DNA of 64,000 nucleotides, from the NCBI GenBank assembly GCA_029553475.1, contig JAKPKV010000173.1, positions 1-64,000 of the forward strand, read 5' to 3'. Of this stretch, positions 1-8,005 are shown piece by piece. The translations under genes were made by a program, and so were the position numbers. A model generated the notes under the pieces. That model was not told the origin of the DNA. It did no database searches and saw only the letters and a list, made by a program, of their open reading frames with translations. The first letter of the stretch is position 1, and the number at the start of each line of letters is the position of its first letter. Source of the stretch: Armatimonadota bacterium. GTDB lineage: Bacteria; Armatimonadota; Hebobacteria; CAIYQO01.

Positions 1-1641
1 CTCGGCCAGCGCCGCTTCGCTCTCGGTGGCCGTCTCCTGCGCCGGCGGGTTGATGAGGTGGATGATGAGGCGCGTGTGCGCGGCGTCCAGCCGCTGCTCG
101 CGCACGTAATCTTCCCACAGCACGCCGGGGTTGACGATGACGATGCCGCAGGGATTCCACAGGTTCTTCACGTTCGCGCCCCACAGCAGCTCGGCGTAGC
201 GGGTGGCGAAGGCGTTGTAGGGGTGGTCGGTGCCGTGCGGCACGCCGTTCGGGTGCGCGCCCGCGGCGAAGGTGAAGATGTTCTGATAGCGCCCCACCGG
301 CCCGCTGGAATGCACCATCGGGAAGTAGTGCCCGCCCAGCCGGCGCGCCTGCTCGGCGGATTTGGCGATGGCGTGGGCGTAATCGGCCCACTTGCGGAAG
401 GGGTGCGAGGCGCCGGCGTTCTGCTTGGCGTATTCGTCCATGATGTGCCCGCCGTCGGCGCACAGCTCGATGCTCTCCCGCGGGTTATCCACCAGCCGCC
501 CGGTGAAGTCGCACTCGCCGTAGTTGTAGCCGAAGACGTAGCGCGGATCGAGCGTCCACATCGCCTCCTTCAGCGCGCGCTGGTTGGCCGCCGTCTGCGC
601 GTCCGCCATCTCGGGGGTGAAGTCCACGAACTGATCGCCCACCCGCTGCGTGCCGACGCGGGCGCGAAAATGGCCGTCGAAGCGCACGCCCGCCCAGCCG
701 AACATCTTGGTGGATTCGAAAATCTCGTTGATGCCGTGCGCCACCACCGCCGGGTCGTTCATATTGTAGTGCGCCCAGCCGATGGACTGCCAGGAGGAAT
801 CCTCCAGGTCCCACTTCGCCAGCTCCTCGGTGTCCGGGCCGTAGGCCATCACGCCGCCGAAGCCGTGCACCAGCTCCGGCTTCGCGCGGATGGCGTCGCG
901 CGCGCCGGAGCCGCTGCCGATGGATTTGCCGTAGGTGGTGGGCATGACGCCGATCTGCAGGCCGTAGGCGCACATGCGCCGCAGCCGGTCGAGCTGCTCG
1001 TGATAGCGCGCCTGACCGGAGTACCACTTCTCCTTCGTCGGCGTCATGTCGGCGAAGTCATCGGGCGCCCAGAAGAATTTCTCGAAGGTGTTGGTATAGC
1101 TCGCGCGAAACCGCTCCACCGCCGCGTCAATGCCGGCCAGGTCCTTCACGTGGTCGGCGGTGTAGGCCACCGGGTGCGCGCCGGCGATGCCCACCGCCCA
1201 CACGTTGTCATGGGCGACGAAAAAGTCCTCGGCGGAGGCGATCACCGCGCCGTCCCGCACCACGTCGAAGCGCATGGCGTGACCGTAGGGGGTGATGAGC
1301 GCCGCCTCCCAGGCAAACTCGACCGTCCCGCGGGTGAACGCCGCCACCTCCAGGGGTTTCTCCTGCCTGCCGACGACGGTGTCCAGCCCGTCCACGAGCC
1401 AGGCGCGCACGGTGAGCGTTTGCGCGGCGTCGGTGTTGTTCAGCACCTCCGCCGCCCCCGTCACCGGCTGGCCGAGGAAAGTGAAGAGTTTCCCGGGCCG
1501 GGCGCGCAGCAGATAGATGTCCGTGCCCGCGGTATTCACCATCCGGGCGTCAGGCTTGATCTGCTGGGGCGGCAGCTTATGCTGCGCCACCACCGACAGC
1601 GCCGGCAGGATCAGCAGACAGAGCAGCGGGATCACGCGCAT
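1..1641 (-). CDS. Secreted protein of unknown function, possibly glycoside-hydrolase-like (partial, 3' end off window)
   Basis: The frame is open from an ATG at 1641 to the left window edge (547 codons with no stop), so the C-terminus is missing. A Shine-Dalgarno GGAGG at 1651-1655 lies 9 nt before the ATG. The N-terminus (MRVIPLLCLLILPALSVVAQ) is a signal peptide, so the protein is exported. An N-terminal beta-rich part of about 150 residues is followed by an alpha/beta part with acidic stretches such as VRFDGHF and FGYNYGECDF that look like strand ends of a TIM barrel. I do not recognise a named family; a glycoside-hydrolase fold is an inference from this pattern. No neighbour in the window helps, because trpD upstream is 670 bp away. 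Confidence 0.75.
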   Translation of the reverse strand, partial: MRVIPLLCLLILPALSVVAQHKLPPQQIKPDARMVNTAGTDIYLLRARPGKLFTFLGQPVTGAAEVLNNTDAAQTLTVRAWLVDGLDTVVGRQEKPLEVAAFTRGTVEFAWEAALITPYGHAMRFDVVRDGAVIASAEDFFVAHDNVWAVGIAGAHPVAYTADHVKDLAGIDAAVERFRASYTNTFEKFFWAPDDFADMTPTKEKWYSGQARYHEQLDRLRRMCAYGLQIGVMPTTYGKSIGSGSGARDAIRAKPELVHGFGGVMAYGPDTEELAKWDLEDSSWQSIGWAHYNMNDPAVVAHGINEIFESTKMFGWAGVRFDGHFRARVGTQRVGDQFVDFTPEMADAQTAANQRALKEAMWTLDPRYVFGYNYGECDFTGRLVDNPRESIELCADGGHIMDEYAKQNAGASHPFRKWADYAHAIAKSAEQARRLGGHYFPMVHSSGPVGRYQNIFTFAAGAHPNGVPHGTDHPYNAFATRYAELLWGANVKNLWNPCGIVIVNPGVLWEDYVREQRLDAAHTRLIIHLINPPAQETATESEAALAE

Positions 1642-2311
1642 AGGGACACACCTCCGGGGAATGGATGCAAAGCGTTTAGCTTTTTGACACCGGGCGCGGC
1701 GAAAGGTTGCGGGCGCGGCGGGCGCCGGTGCCGGCGTTATGCTCTGTGACACATACCTCCCGCGTTGCGCGGTATCCGGTTGGTCGGCTCGATCCCGTCA
1801 GTCCGCGCCGGCGGATTTTGTTTCTCCCGCCCCGGATGCGCATCCGGGGAACGGAAGCCTCGCGAGGCGCAACTCACCTCTCCCCCAGCCCCTCCCCTAC
1901 GTGGGGAGGGGGATATGCGGAGTGCAACGCCGCGGCCCCAGGCGCGGTGGCGCGTGTGGGGGAAGAAGCGCCCGGTCAAAAATAGTGACTGTTGCGCATG
2001 ATGCCGCCTCTTCTCACCCTCCAAAATGATCCACTCCCCATCATGCGTGACGGTTACCATTTTTCTGATGACAGTGACCATCACTCTCCCGGATTGCTGC
2101 GCTTTGATACATACATCTCGCTATCGCCAGCCTCCGGTTGGTCTGTTCGATCCACCGCGTCCCTGGAGAGGGCCGCCTGGCCGCGCAGGGGGTACTTCAG
2201 TGCCCGCGTCCCCCACCATAACGACAGGCGCCGATCAACGAGCAGCAATCCGGGGGACGCACACCTGCCAATGAACAGCCCATCAGAGCGGAAACAAGTT
2301 GTCAAAGAGCC
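1642..2311. other. Intergenic region with a G/C-tract hairpin and a degenerate direct repeat
   Basis: I see no credible gene in these 670 bases. They hold a hairpin with 9-bp arms (1889-1897 and 1903-1911, C-rich then G-rich, 5-nt loop), resembling the hairpins at 3617-3633 and 3662-3686. Two related stretches in the same orientation (about 1735-1790 and 2093-2150) share the core TCCGGTTGGTC followed by TCGATCC, with weaker similarity over about 55 bases. The signal peptide gene at 1641 must be read from a promoter here, but I cannot point to a convincing one. Confidence 0.5.
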
Positions 2312-3337
2312 TTACGCCGGCGCCAGCTCCCGCGTCAGCTCGCGCAGCGCCTGCAGCTTTGCCAGCGCGGCGCCGCCGTCAATCGCGACCGCGGCCTGTT
2401 GCAGGCCGTCGGGAATGTCGGCGGCGGCGCCGGCGGCGACGAGGGCGGCGGCGGCGTTGAGGAGGATGATATCGCGTTGCGGGCCGCCCTGCCCGCGCAA
2501 GAGCGCCCAGATGAGTTCGGCGTTCTCCGCCGGGGTTCCGCCCAGCAGGTCCGCGGGATCCGCGTCGGCGAGCCCGACGTCGGCGGGCGTATAGACGCGC
2601 GTGGTCACCGCGCCGTCGCGCAGCTCGCTCACCTGGGTGGCGCCGGCGGTGGACCATTCGTCGAGGCCGAGCAGCCCGTGCACCACGAAGGCGCGCCGGG
2701 CGCCCAGGAGGCCGAGCACCTGTGCCAGCGGCTCGGTGAGGGCGGCGTCGTAGACGCCCACCACCTGGTGCGGGGCGCCCGCGGGGTTCGTCAGCGGGCC
2801 GAGGATGTTGAAGACCGTGCGGATGCCGATTTCGCGGCGCACCGGGGCGGCGTGCTTCATGGCCGGGTGAAAATTCGGCGCGAAGAGGAAGCCGACGCCG
2901 AGGCGATCAATGCAGGTTTCCACCGCGGCGGGCGGAATGGCCAGCGTCACGCCCAATTCCTCCAGCACGTCGGCCGAGCCGGATTTACTGGTGACCGAGC
3001 GGTTGCCGTGCTTGGCGACGCCGACGCCCGCGCCGGCGGCGACGAAGGCGGCGGCGGTGGAGATGTTGAAGGTTTTCAGTGTGTCGCCGCCGGTGCCGCA
3101 GGTATCCACCAGCGGGGCGCGGGTGGGGAGCAGGCGGACGGATTTCTCGCGCATCACCCGGGCGAACCCGGCGATCTCCTCCACCGTTTCCCCCTTCATG
3201 CGCAGCGCGGTGAGCAGCGCCGCCACCTGCGCGGGCGTGGCCTCGCCCTCCATGATGGTGGTCATCGCGGCGGCGGCGGCGTCCGTCGTCAACGCCTCGC
3301 CCCGCACCACCCGCTGCAGTGCCTCGGTCACGCTCAT
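2312..3337 (-). CDS. trpD: Anthranilate phosphoribosyltransferase
   Basis: TrpD transfers the phosphoribosyl group of PRPP to anthranilate, the second step of tryptophan synthesis from chorismate, in the cytoplasm. The protein (341 aa, normal for the family) shows the PRPP/anthranilate-binding signature VDTCGTGGD near residue 80, followed by TFNISTAAAF and KHGNRSVTSKSGSADVLE, all hallmark TrpD motifs. Two ATGs are adjacent (3340 and 3337); GGAGGG at 3344-3349 is better spaced for 3337. No other trp gene lies nearby, so the pathway is not in one operon here. Identification is secure. Confidence 0.97.
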   Translation of the reverse strand: MSVTEALQRVVRGEALTTDAAAAAMTTIMEGEATPAQVAALLTALRMKGETVEEIAGFARVMREKSVRLLPTRAPLVDTCGTGGDTLKTFNISTAAAFVAAGAGVGVAKHGNRSVTSKSGSADVLEELGVTLAIPPAAVETCIDRLGVGFLFAPNFHPAMKHAAPVRREIGIRTVFNILGPLTNPAGAPHQVVGVYDAALTEPLAQVLGLLGARRAFVVHGLLGLDEWSTAGATQVSELRDGAVTTRVYTPADVGLADADPADLLGGTPAENAELIWALLRGQGGPQRDIILLNAAAALVAAGAAADIPDGLQQAAVAIDGGAALAKLQALRELTRELAPA

Positions 3338-3566
3338 CATCGTCCCTCCGGTGCCCTCAGAAGCGGCACGAGCCGTCTCGGCGCGTGCCTGCTGGTGGCT
3401 TCCGGCCTGGCTCGGCGTTGGCCGTCCTCACCCTATCTCTCCCGATAGCGCCTCGGCCGTCCGCCTTGATCCAGGCCGGCATCCCCGCAGCAGCCCCACA
3501 CCGAGACTGCTCATGCCGCTTCTCAGTTTATCGTGCGATAAGGAGCGTGTCCAGCCGTTCCGGGCG

Positions 3567-3743
3567 CGGTATCTGTTCACGTTTCTCGGCGTGCATTGCC
3601 ATCCGCGCGCCCACCTCTCCCCTGAGCGGGGAGGGGAGCACCGGATCTGCACCCCATCACTCCCCCTTCCCGCTCAGGGAAGGGGGGCGGGGGGATAGGT
3701 GGCTTCGATCAGGACACAGACGCAAAAACGTGAACAGATACCG
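3567..3743. repeat. Paired inverted-repeat (REPIN-like) element
   Basis: An 18-nt perfect inverted repeat (CGGTATCTGTTCACGTTT at 3567-3584, its complement at 3726-3743) bounds a 177-bp element. Inside, two GC-rich hairpins face each other: arms around 3617-3633 and 3662-3686, each built on a C-tract, a TGAGC/GCTCA loop and a G-tract. Both inner units are preceded or followed by the same CCACCT motif in opposite orientation. The element fills most of the gap between trpD and the downstream GT2 gene. It has no coding capacity, as expected of a non-autonomous element. Confidence 0.75.
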
Positions 3744-3756
3744 GACGCGGGCCTGC

Positions 3757-5163
3757 TCACCGGCGGAAGTAGCGCGCGGTGACGGTGGGCGTCTGCTGAT
3801 CCAGGCGCGCGGGCGGTAGCGGGGTCTCGGGGGGCAGCGCGGGCAGGGAGTCCTCGTCCAACGGCAGCTCCGGCAGGCTGGTGACGGCGGGGGTGCCGCA
3901 GCGCGGGATGATGTCGGTATCGAACCGCACCGTCTTATACCAGGTGCGCTGCTCGCGCACGATGACATCCAGCCACAGCGAGCGCAGCACGGCGATGAGC
4001 CAGGCGTGGCAGTAGCTGAAATACATCAGCGCGGCGAGGAGCGTGTTGCCGAGGGAGGTTTCCCGATCATACGCGAGGACCAGCGTCACTTCGCAGAGGT
4101 AGAGCGCCAGCACCAGCCACCAGTAGTTGCTGACCACCGCGAGGAGGCCGGTCAGGTGCAGGCCGGAGAGCGAGAGGATGGCCACCACCTGCGAGCCGAG
4201 GACGGCGATCATGAAGATATACGGGACGAAGAGGGTGAAGAGCGCCTCGCAGAGCAGCCCTTTATACGGGGACGCTTTGAAGCCGCGGAGCAGCTTGACG
4301 ATGGCGTAGTTGTTGCCGCGCGCCCAGCGGGTGCGCTGTTTGATCCACACCGCCGGCGTCTCCGGCTCCTGCTCCCAGGTGATGGAGTAGCGCACGAAGG
4401 CGATGTGATACCCATGCTGGTACAGGCGCACGCTGAGTTCGGTATCTTCGGTGAGCGCCTCTTCGTCCCAGCCGCCCACGGCGTCCAGTGCGCTGCGGCG
4501 GATGACGTAGTTCGTGCCGGTGAGGGCGGCCACGCGCAGGAAGGCCCAGCGGCCGGATTGCACGGTGCCCTGGAAGAACAGGCCCTCGATATTGATCATG
4601 CGGGTGAGCAGGTTGGCATGCTTGTTGCCGGTGCGGAAACGGCCCACCGCGGCGCCCAGCCCGGGCTCGCGCAGCATGTGCGCCACCAGGTAGGCGACGG
4701 CGTCCGGCTCCGGGCGGTTGTCGGCGTCGAAGACGGCGACGAATTCCGTCTCCACCCTCCGCATGGCGGCATTCAGCGCGGCGGCTTTGCCGCGCCCGCC
4801 GCCTTCGGCGCGGGTGCGGTGCAGCACGCGCACGCGCGGCTCCGCCGCGGCCAGACGGTCGAGGATGGCCGGCGTCGCGTCGGTGGAGGCGTCGTCAATG
4901 ACCAGGATGTGCAGGCGGTCCTGCGGATAGCGCAGCGCCAACAGGCAGCAGATCGTCCGCTCGATCACCTTCTCCTCATTGTGCGCGGGCACGAGGATGG
5001 TGACGGGCGGCAGGGCGGTGCGCTCATCGAAGAGCTCCCGGCGTTCGCGCCGCGAGCGGAGATAGAGAATCAACCCCCCAATCGTGATACTCACCTGGTA
5101 CAGCGCAAAGAACCAGATGAGCATGATGGAGACAAAGGAAGCGACATGCAGCAGTAGTTGCAT
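3757..5163 (-). CDS. Membrane processive-type GT2 glycosyltransferase (BcsA/PgaC-like)
   Basis: A 468-aa integral membrane glycosyltransferase likely to polymerise a sugar nucleotide at the inner membrane. An N-terminal membrane segment (about residues 1-35) precedes a GT-A catalytic domain beginning LPPVTILVPAHNEE, with VIDDAS, the metal-binding DAD (VAVFDADNR), ALTEDTELS and the QRTRW form of the QxxRW motif that marks processive beta-glycan synthases. At least three hydrophobic segments follow (about residues 305-410). A proline-rich cytoplasmic tail ends the protein. The nearest relatives by motif are poly-GlcNAc or cellulose synthase-like enzymes; the product is not predictable. No PgaB/PgaD or BcsB partner is beside it. 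A possible promoter lies at 5314-5342. Confidence 0.9.
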   Translation of the reverse strand: MQLLLHVASFVSIMLIWFFALYQVSITIGGLILYLRSRRERRELFDERTALPPVTILVPAHNEEKVIERTICCLLALRYPQDRLHILVIDDASTDATPAILDRLAAAEPRVRVLHRTRAEGGGRGKAAALNAAMRRVETEFVAVFDADNRPEPDAVAYLVAHMLREPGLGAAVGRFRTGNKHANLLTRMINIEGLFFQGTVQSGRWAFLRVAALTGTNYVIRRSALDAVGGWDEEALTEDTELSVRLYQHGYHIAFVRYSITWEQEPETPAVWIKQRTRWARGNNYAIVKLLRGFKASPYKGLLCEALFTLFVPYIFMIAVLGSQVVAILSLSGLHLTGLLAVVSNYWWLVLALYLCEVTLVLAYDRETSLGNTLLAALMYFSYCHAWLIAVLRSLWLDVIVREQRTWYKTVRFDTDIIPRCGTPAVTSLPELPLDEDSLPALPPETPLPPARLDQQTPTVTARYFRR

Positions 5164-5313
5164 AGTGTACCGAACTCTACCGGCCGCCGTCCAAAGCTCG
5201 AAGCCGGCCCCTTTCAGAATCCTTTCCTGTGCACGTCACGCGCCGCGCCGGCTGGCGCCGCGGGGACGCTAAAACGAAATATTCGGGGTCTCCCCCGGCA
5301 ATTCCTTCCCTCC

Positions 5314-5342
5314 ATCAAACCAATTATTCGGACGTTTGTCAA
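5314..5342 (-). promoter_or_regulatory. Candidate sigma70-type promoter for the GT2 gene
   Basis: On the minus strand a perfect -35 TTGACA (5342-5337) is separated by 17 nt from TTTGAT (5319-5314, 4/6 match to TATAAT). It would give a leader of about 145 nt for the gene starting at 5163. It stands back to back with the thiC promoter at 5372. The call rests on sequence only. Confidence 0.4.
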
Positions 5343-5371
5343 ACGCGCCGTTCACAGCTCCGGTGCCGGAG

Positions 5372-5400
5372 TTGACAGACCGCCGTCAGGAGCGTAGACT
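5372..5400 (+). promoter_or_regulatory. Promoter of the riboswitch-thiC transcript
   Basis: Perfect -35 TTGACA at 5372-5377, a 17-nt spacer and TAGACT (4/6) at 5395-5400. The predicted start near 5407 falls a few bases before the first strand of riboswitch helix P1 (5411), the position expected for a riboswitch leader. Position and spacing make this more convincing than the -10 alone. Confidence 0.7.
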
Positions 5401-5410
5401 CGCTACGGAA

Positions 5411-5504
5411 GCACGAGGGGAGCCCCCGCGGCTGAGAGTTATGGGCGTGTCGGTCCATAAGACCCTCCGAACCTGATCCGGATCATGCCGGCGAAGGGAC
5501 GTGC
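5411..5504 (+). promoter_or_regulatory. TPP (THI-box) riboswitch upstream of thiC
   Basis: The aptamer shows all conserved parts of the TPP riboswitch: P1 strands GCACG (5411-5415) and CGTGC (5500-5504), GGGGAGCC after P1, the CTGAGA element (5432-5437), and the pyrophosphate-sensor side ACCTGATCCGGATCATGCC from 5471 followed by GCGAAGGGA. Binding of thiamine pyrophosphate normally lowers expression of the downstream thiamine gene, here thiC. The expression platform lies in the 172 nt to the ATG at 5677 and has been invaded by a hairpin repeat, so the switching mechanism is unclear. A long in-frame ORF that begins at 5485 starts inside the aptamer and is not the real start. Confidence 0.95.
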
Positions 5505-5544
5505 GCGCCCGCTCCTCGCGACTTCCCACCGTGGCTCGACATGT

Positions 5545-5609
5545 CCTGGGACCGCCGGTGTCTCACCGGCATGTCTGTACTGTGCCGGTGAGACACCGGC
5601 GATCCCAGG
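5545..5609. repeat. Hairpin repeat between TPP riboswitch and thiC
   Basis: Inverted arms of 26 nt with one mismatch (5546-5571 and 5583-5608) and an 11-nt loop. Each arm contains the core CGCCGGTGTCTCACCGGCA, itself a small palindrome. A second, half copy of the same family lies at 16381-16429, so this is a dispersed REP-type repeat rather than part of the aptamer. It lies in the transcribed leader of thiC and should fold strongly in RNA. Confidence 0.8.
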
Positions 5610-5676
5610 GCCGGCGTTCAGGGTACGGGTTCGCCGCGCCGTCGAGGCCAACATCGCGAAAGGAGCGCACCGCCAC

Positions 5677-6999
5677 ATGTCACTACGCGCCGCGTGGGTG
5701 CGGGGCCGGTCCGGCGTCGTCACCCAACTGCAGTATGCCCGGCAGGGCATCATCACCGGGGAGATGGCGTTCGTCGCCGAACGCGAAGGACTCGCCCCCG
5801 AACTCATCCGCGATGAGCTGGCCGCCGGACGGCTGGTCATCCCCGCCAACATCAACCATCCGGAGCTGCATCCCGCCGCCATCGGCCAGGCCGTCACCTG
5901 CAAGATCAACGCGAATATCGGCACCTCCGCGCTCTCCAGCGGCATGGACGAGGAGCTGGAGAAGCTGCGCATCTGCCTGCGCTACGGCGCCGACGCGGTG
6001 ATGGACCTGTCCACCGGCGGCGAGATCATCGCCATCCGCGAGGCGATCGTGCGCCATGCCCCCATCCCCGTCGGCACGGTGCCGATCTATGAGGCGATGG
6101 ACGGCGTTGACGACGTGATCGCCCTCACCGCCGACGATTTGCTCGCCGTCATCGAAGGGCAGGCGAAGCAGGGCGTGGATTTCATGACGATCCACTGCGG
6201 CGTGCTGCGCGAGTTCCTGCCGCTCGTCGCGCCGCGGCTGACGAAGATCGTCTCGCGCGGCGGGGCGCTGATGGCGCAGTGGATGCGCCATCACGACCGG
6301 CAGAATCCGCTCTACGACCGCTTTGACGATATCCTCGAGATCTGCCGCCGCTACGACGTCACCCTGTCGCTGGGCGACGGCCTGCGGCCCGGCTGCCTGC
6401 ACGACGCCAGCGATGCCGCGCAGTTCGCCGAGCTGAAGGTGCTCGGTGAGCTGACGCGGCGCGCCTGGGCGCGGGACGTGCAAGTGATGATCGAAGGCCC
6501 CGGCCACGTGCCGATGGACCAGATTCGGCAGAACGTCGCGCTGCAGCAGGAGTTCTGCCACGGGGCGCCGTTCTACGTGCTGGGCCCGCTGGTCACCGAC
6601 ATCGCCCCCGGGTACGACCACATCACCGCCGCCATCGGCGGGGCGCTGGCCGCGCTGTACGGCGTGGCGATGATCTGCTACGTCACGCCGAAGGAGCACC
6701 TGGGCCTGCCGAACGCGGAGGACGTGCGCCAGGGGATCATCGCCACGCGCATCGCCGCCCACGCCGCCGACCTTGCCCGCGGCAAGTCGCGCGAGCGGGA
6801 TGACGCCATGGCCCGGGCGCGCTACGCCTTTGACTGGGAAGCGCAGTTCGCGCTCGCCCTCGACCCCGACCGCGCCCGCGCCTATCGCGCGGAGACACTG
6901 GGGCTCGATTGCCGCACGGAATACTGCTCCATGTGCGGCCCGAAATTCTGCTCCATGCGGCTGTCGAAGGCGCTGGAGGGCGACGGGGTGACGGGGTGA
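5677..6999 (+). CDS. thiC: Phosphomethylpyrimidine synthase ThiC
   Basis: Radical-SAM enzyme that rearranges aminoimidazole ribotide into 4-amino-5-hydroxymethyl-2-methylpyrimidine phosphate for thiamine. The start chosen is the ATG at 5677, with AAAGGAG at 5659-5665; the ORF is open further up but that part covers the riboswitch and a repeat. From there the protein is 440 aa, the usual length of the short ThiC form. It has [15 protein letters not shown] near the N-terminus, [35 protein letters not shown], and the C-terminal CSMCGPKFC, the CX2CX4C ligand set of its [4Fe-4S] cluster. It is monocistronic here; the next gene converges on it. Confidence 0.98.
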   Translation: MSLRAAWVRGRSGVVTQLQYARQGIITGEMAFVAEREGLAPELIRDELAAGRLVIPANINHPELHPAAIGQAVTCKINANIGTSALSSGMDEELEKLRICLRYGADAVMDLSTGGEIIAIREAIVRHAPIPVGTVPIYEAMDGVDDVIALTADDLLAVIEGQAKQGVDFMTIHCGVLREFLPLVAPRLTKIVSRGGALMAQWMRHHDRQNPLYDRFDDILEICRRYDVTLSLGDGLRPGCLHDASDAAQFAELKVLGELTRRAWARDVQVMIEGPGHVPMDQIRQNVALQQEFCHGAPFYVLGPLVTDIAPGYDHITAAIGGALAALYGVAMICYVTPKEHLGLPNAEDVRQGIIATRIAAHAADLARGKSRERDDAMARARYAFDWEAQFALALDPDRARAYRAETLGLDCRTEYCSMCGPKFCSMRLSKALEGDGVTG

Positions 7000-7173
7000 A
7001 GAGGTGAAAAGGTGAAGAGGTGAAAAGGTGACGGGGTGACACAGGCCCGAAGGGCCGGAAGATGCTAGCCGCGGGTGAAGCGACAGCGGAACCCGTGGGA
7101 CAGGCCGTAATATCCGTCGGAGCCCTGAAAGGGCGGCAGCGGAGTGAAGCACGCCAATCTCGAGCGCGGATGC
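7000..7173. repeat. Convergent intergenic region with tandem 8-mers and small hairpins
   Basis: Just after the thiC stop, about 6988-7039 is a run of GGTGAAAA / GGTGAAGA / GGTGACGG units of 8 nt. It is followed by hairpins GGCCC-gaa-GGGCC (about 7046-7058) and GCCCT-gaa-AGGGC (7122-7134), the latter of the common intergenic type. The region separates two genes that converge (thiC and the PHP gene). None of the hairpins has a T-tract, so I do not call an intrinsic terminator. Confidence 0.5.
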
Positions 7174-7968
7174 CTACAGCGGCACCGCAGACCGCTCCCG
7201 CCCGGCGAACCGCACGGTCGCGGTATACCCCGCCGCCTGCGCGAGGTCGCGGGCGCGCGCAAAATGGCTCGCCACCTGCGCGGGCGCGTGGGCGTCGGCG
7301 CTGATGACCAGCGGGATGCCGCGCCGGCGGGCGGCGCGCAGCAGCGCGAGCGACGGGTATTGTTCGCCGATGGGCTTGTCCCAGCCCGCGGTGTTCAGCT
7401 CGATGGCGGGCCCGCAGTCGGCGATGGCGTCCAGCAGGTCGGCGATGAGGCCGCTGAAATCGGCACGCGGCAGGAAGCCGAATTTCTTCGGCAGGTCCAG
7501 GTGACCGATGATATCGAAGGCGCGGGTTTCCACCGCCCGGCGCAGGTACGTCCAGTAGCGCCGCCACACCTCGTCGCGCTCGTCTTCATTCAGCGCTTCC
7601 CACGGCGCGGGCGCGGCGTCAAGCGGAAACCCGTCGGCGAAGTGCACCGAGCCGATGCGGTAGTCGAAGCGCTGCGCGGCCAGCGCCGCCAGCGTCTCCG
7701 CCTCCGTCTCCGGGAAATAATCCACTTCGATGCCCACGCGCACCGTCAGGTCATCCGTGGCCGCGGCGGCCTCCCACAGCGCGCGGACATACGCGCCGAG
7801 GAAATCGGGCGGCATCGCCCAGGAGACCGGCTCCCCGCCGGGCAGCAGCGCGTAGTGGTCGGACAGGCCGAATTCATCCAGCCTCGCCGCGCGCGCGCCA
7901 TCCAGCATCGCCGCCAGGGAGGCCGCGCCATCGCTCCAGGCCGTGTGGTTGTGGTAACTCACCCGCAT
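7174..7968 (-). CDS. PHP-domain phosphatase, histidinol-phosphatase (HisK/HisJ) type
   Basis: A 264-aa protein of the polymerase-and-histidinol-phosphatase superfamily, a metal-dependent phosphoesterase acting in the cytoplasm. The metal-binding series is visible: HNH at residues 6-8 with D13 (MRVSYHNHTAWSDGA), SDHYAL, GIEVDYF, GSVHF, IGHLD, and DAHAP near the C-terminus. Length and overall order match HisK-type histidinol-phosphatase of histidine synthesis, but PHP proteins are used for several phosphoesters and no his gene is adjacent. The ATG at 7968 is chosen because the conserved PHP N-terminus starts there; the open frame upstream is a shadow of the next gene. It lies 37 nt after the gene at 8006-9373 in the same direction. 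Confidence 0.85.
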   Translation of the reverse strand: MRVSYHNHTAWSDGAASLAAMLDGARAARLDEFGLSDHYALLPGGEPVSWAMPPDFLGAYVRALWEAAAATDDLTVRVGIEVDYFPETEAETLAALAAQRFDYRIGSVHFADGFPLDAAPAPWEALNEDERDEVWRRYWTYLRRAVETRAFDIIGHLDLPKKFGFLPRADFSGLIADLLDAIADCGPAIELNTAGWDKPIGEQYPSLALLRAARRRGIPLVISADAHAPAQVASHFARARDLAQAAGYTATVRFAGRERSAVPL

Positions 7969-8005
7969 AGAGCGCACCTTCGACGCCGGAGCGGGTATCC
8001 CCTGC

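Noticed and set aside
1881-1911. Intrinsic terminator at the C/G-tract hairpin
   Set aside because: No T-tract follows on either strand and it belongs to a dispersed hairpin family.
2134-2160. tRNA-like GGTCTGTTCGATCC stretch
   Set aside because: Looks like a T-arm at first sight, but no acceptor stem, D-arm or anticodon arm can be drawn around it on either strand.
5485-5676. Upstream extension of the thiC frame
   Set aside because: It begins inside the TPP aptamer and runs through a REP-type hairpin; the conserved ThiC start and a ribosome site are at 5677.
6988-7039. Possible CRISPR or VNTR in the 8-nt units after thiC
   Set aside because: The units are short, imperfect and without spacers; a simple tandem repeat explains them.
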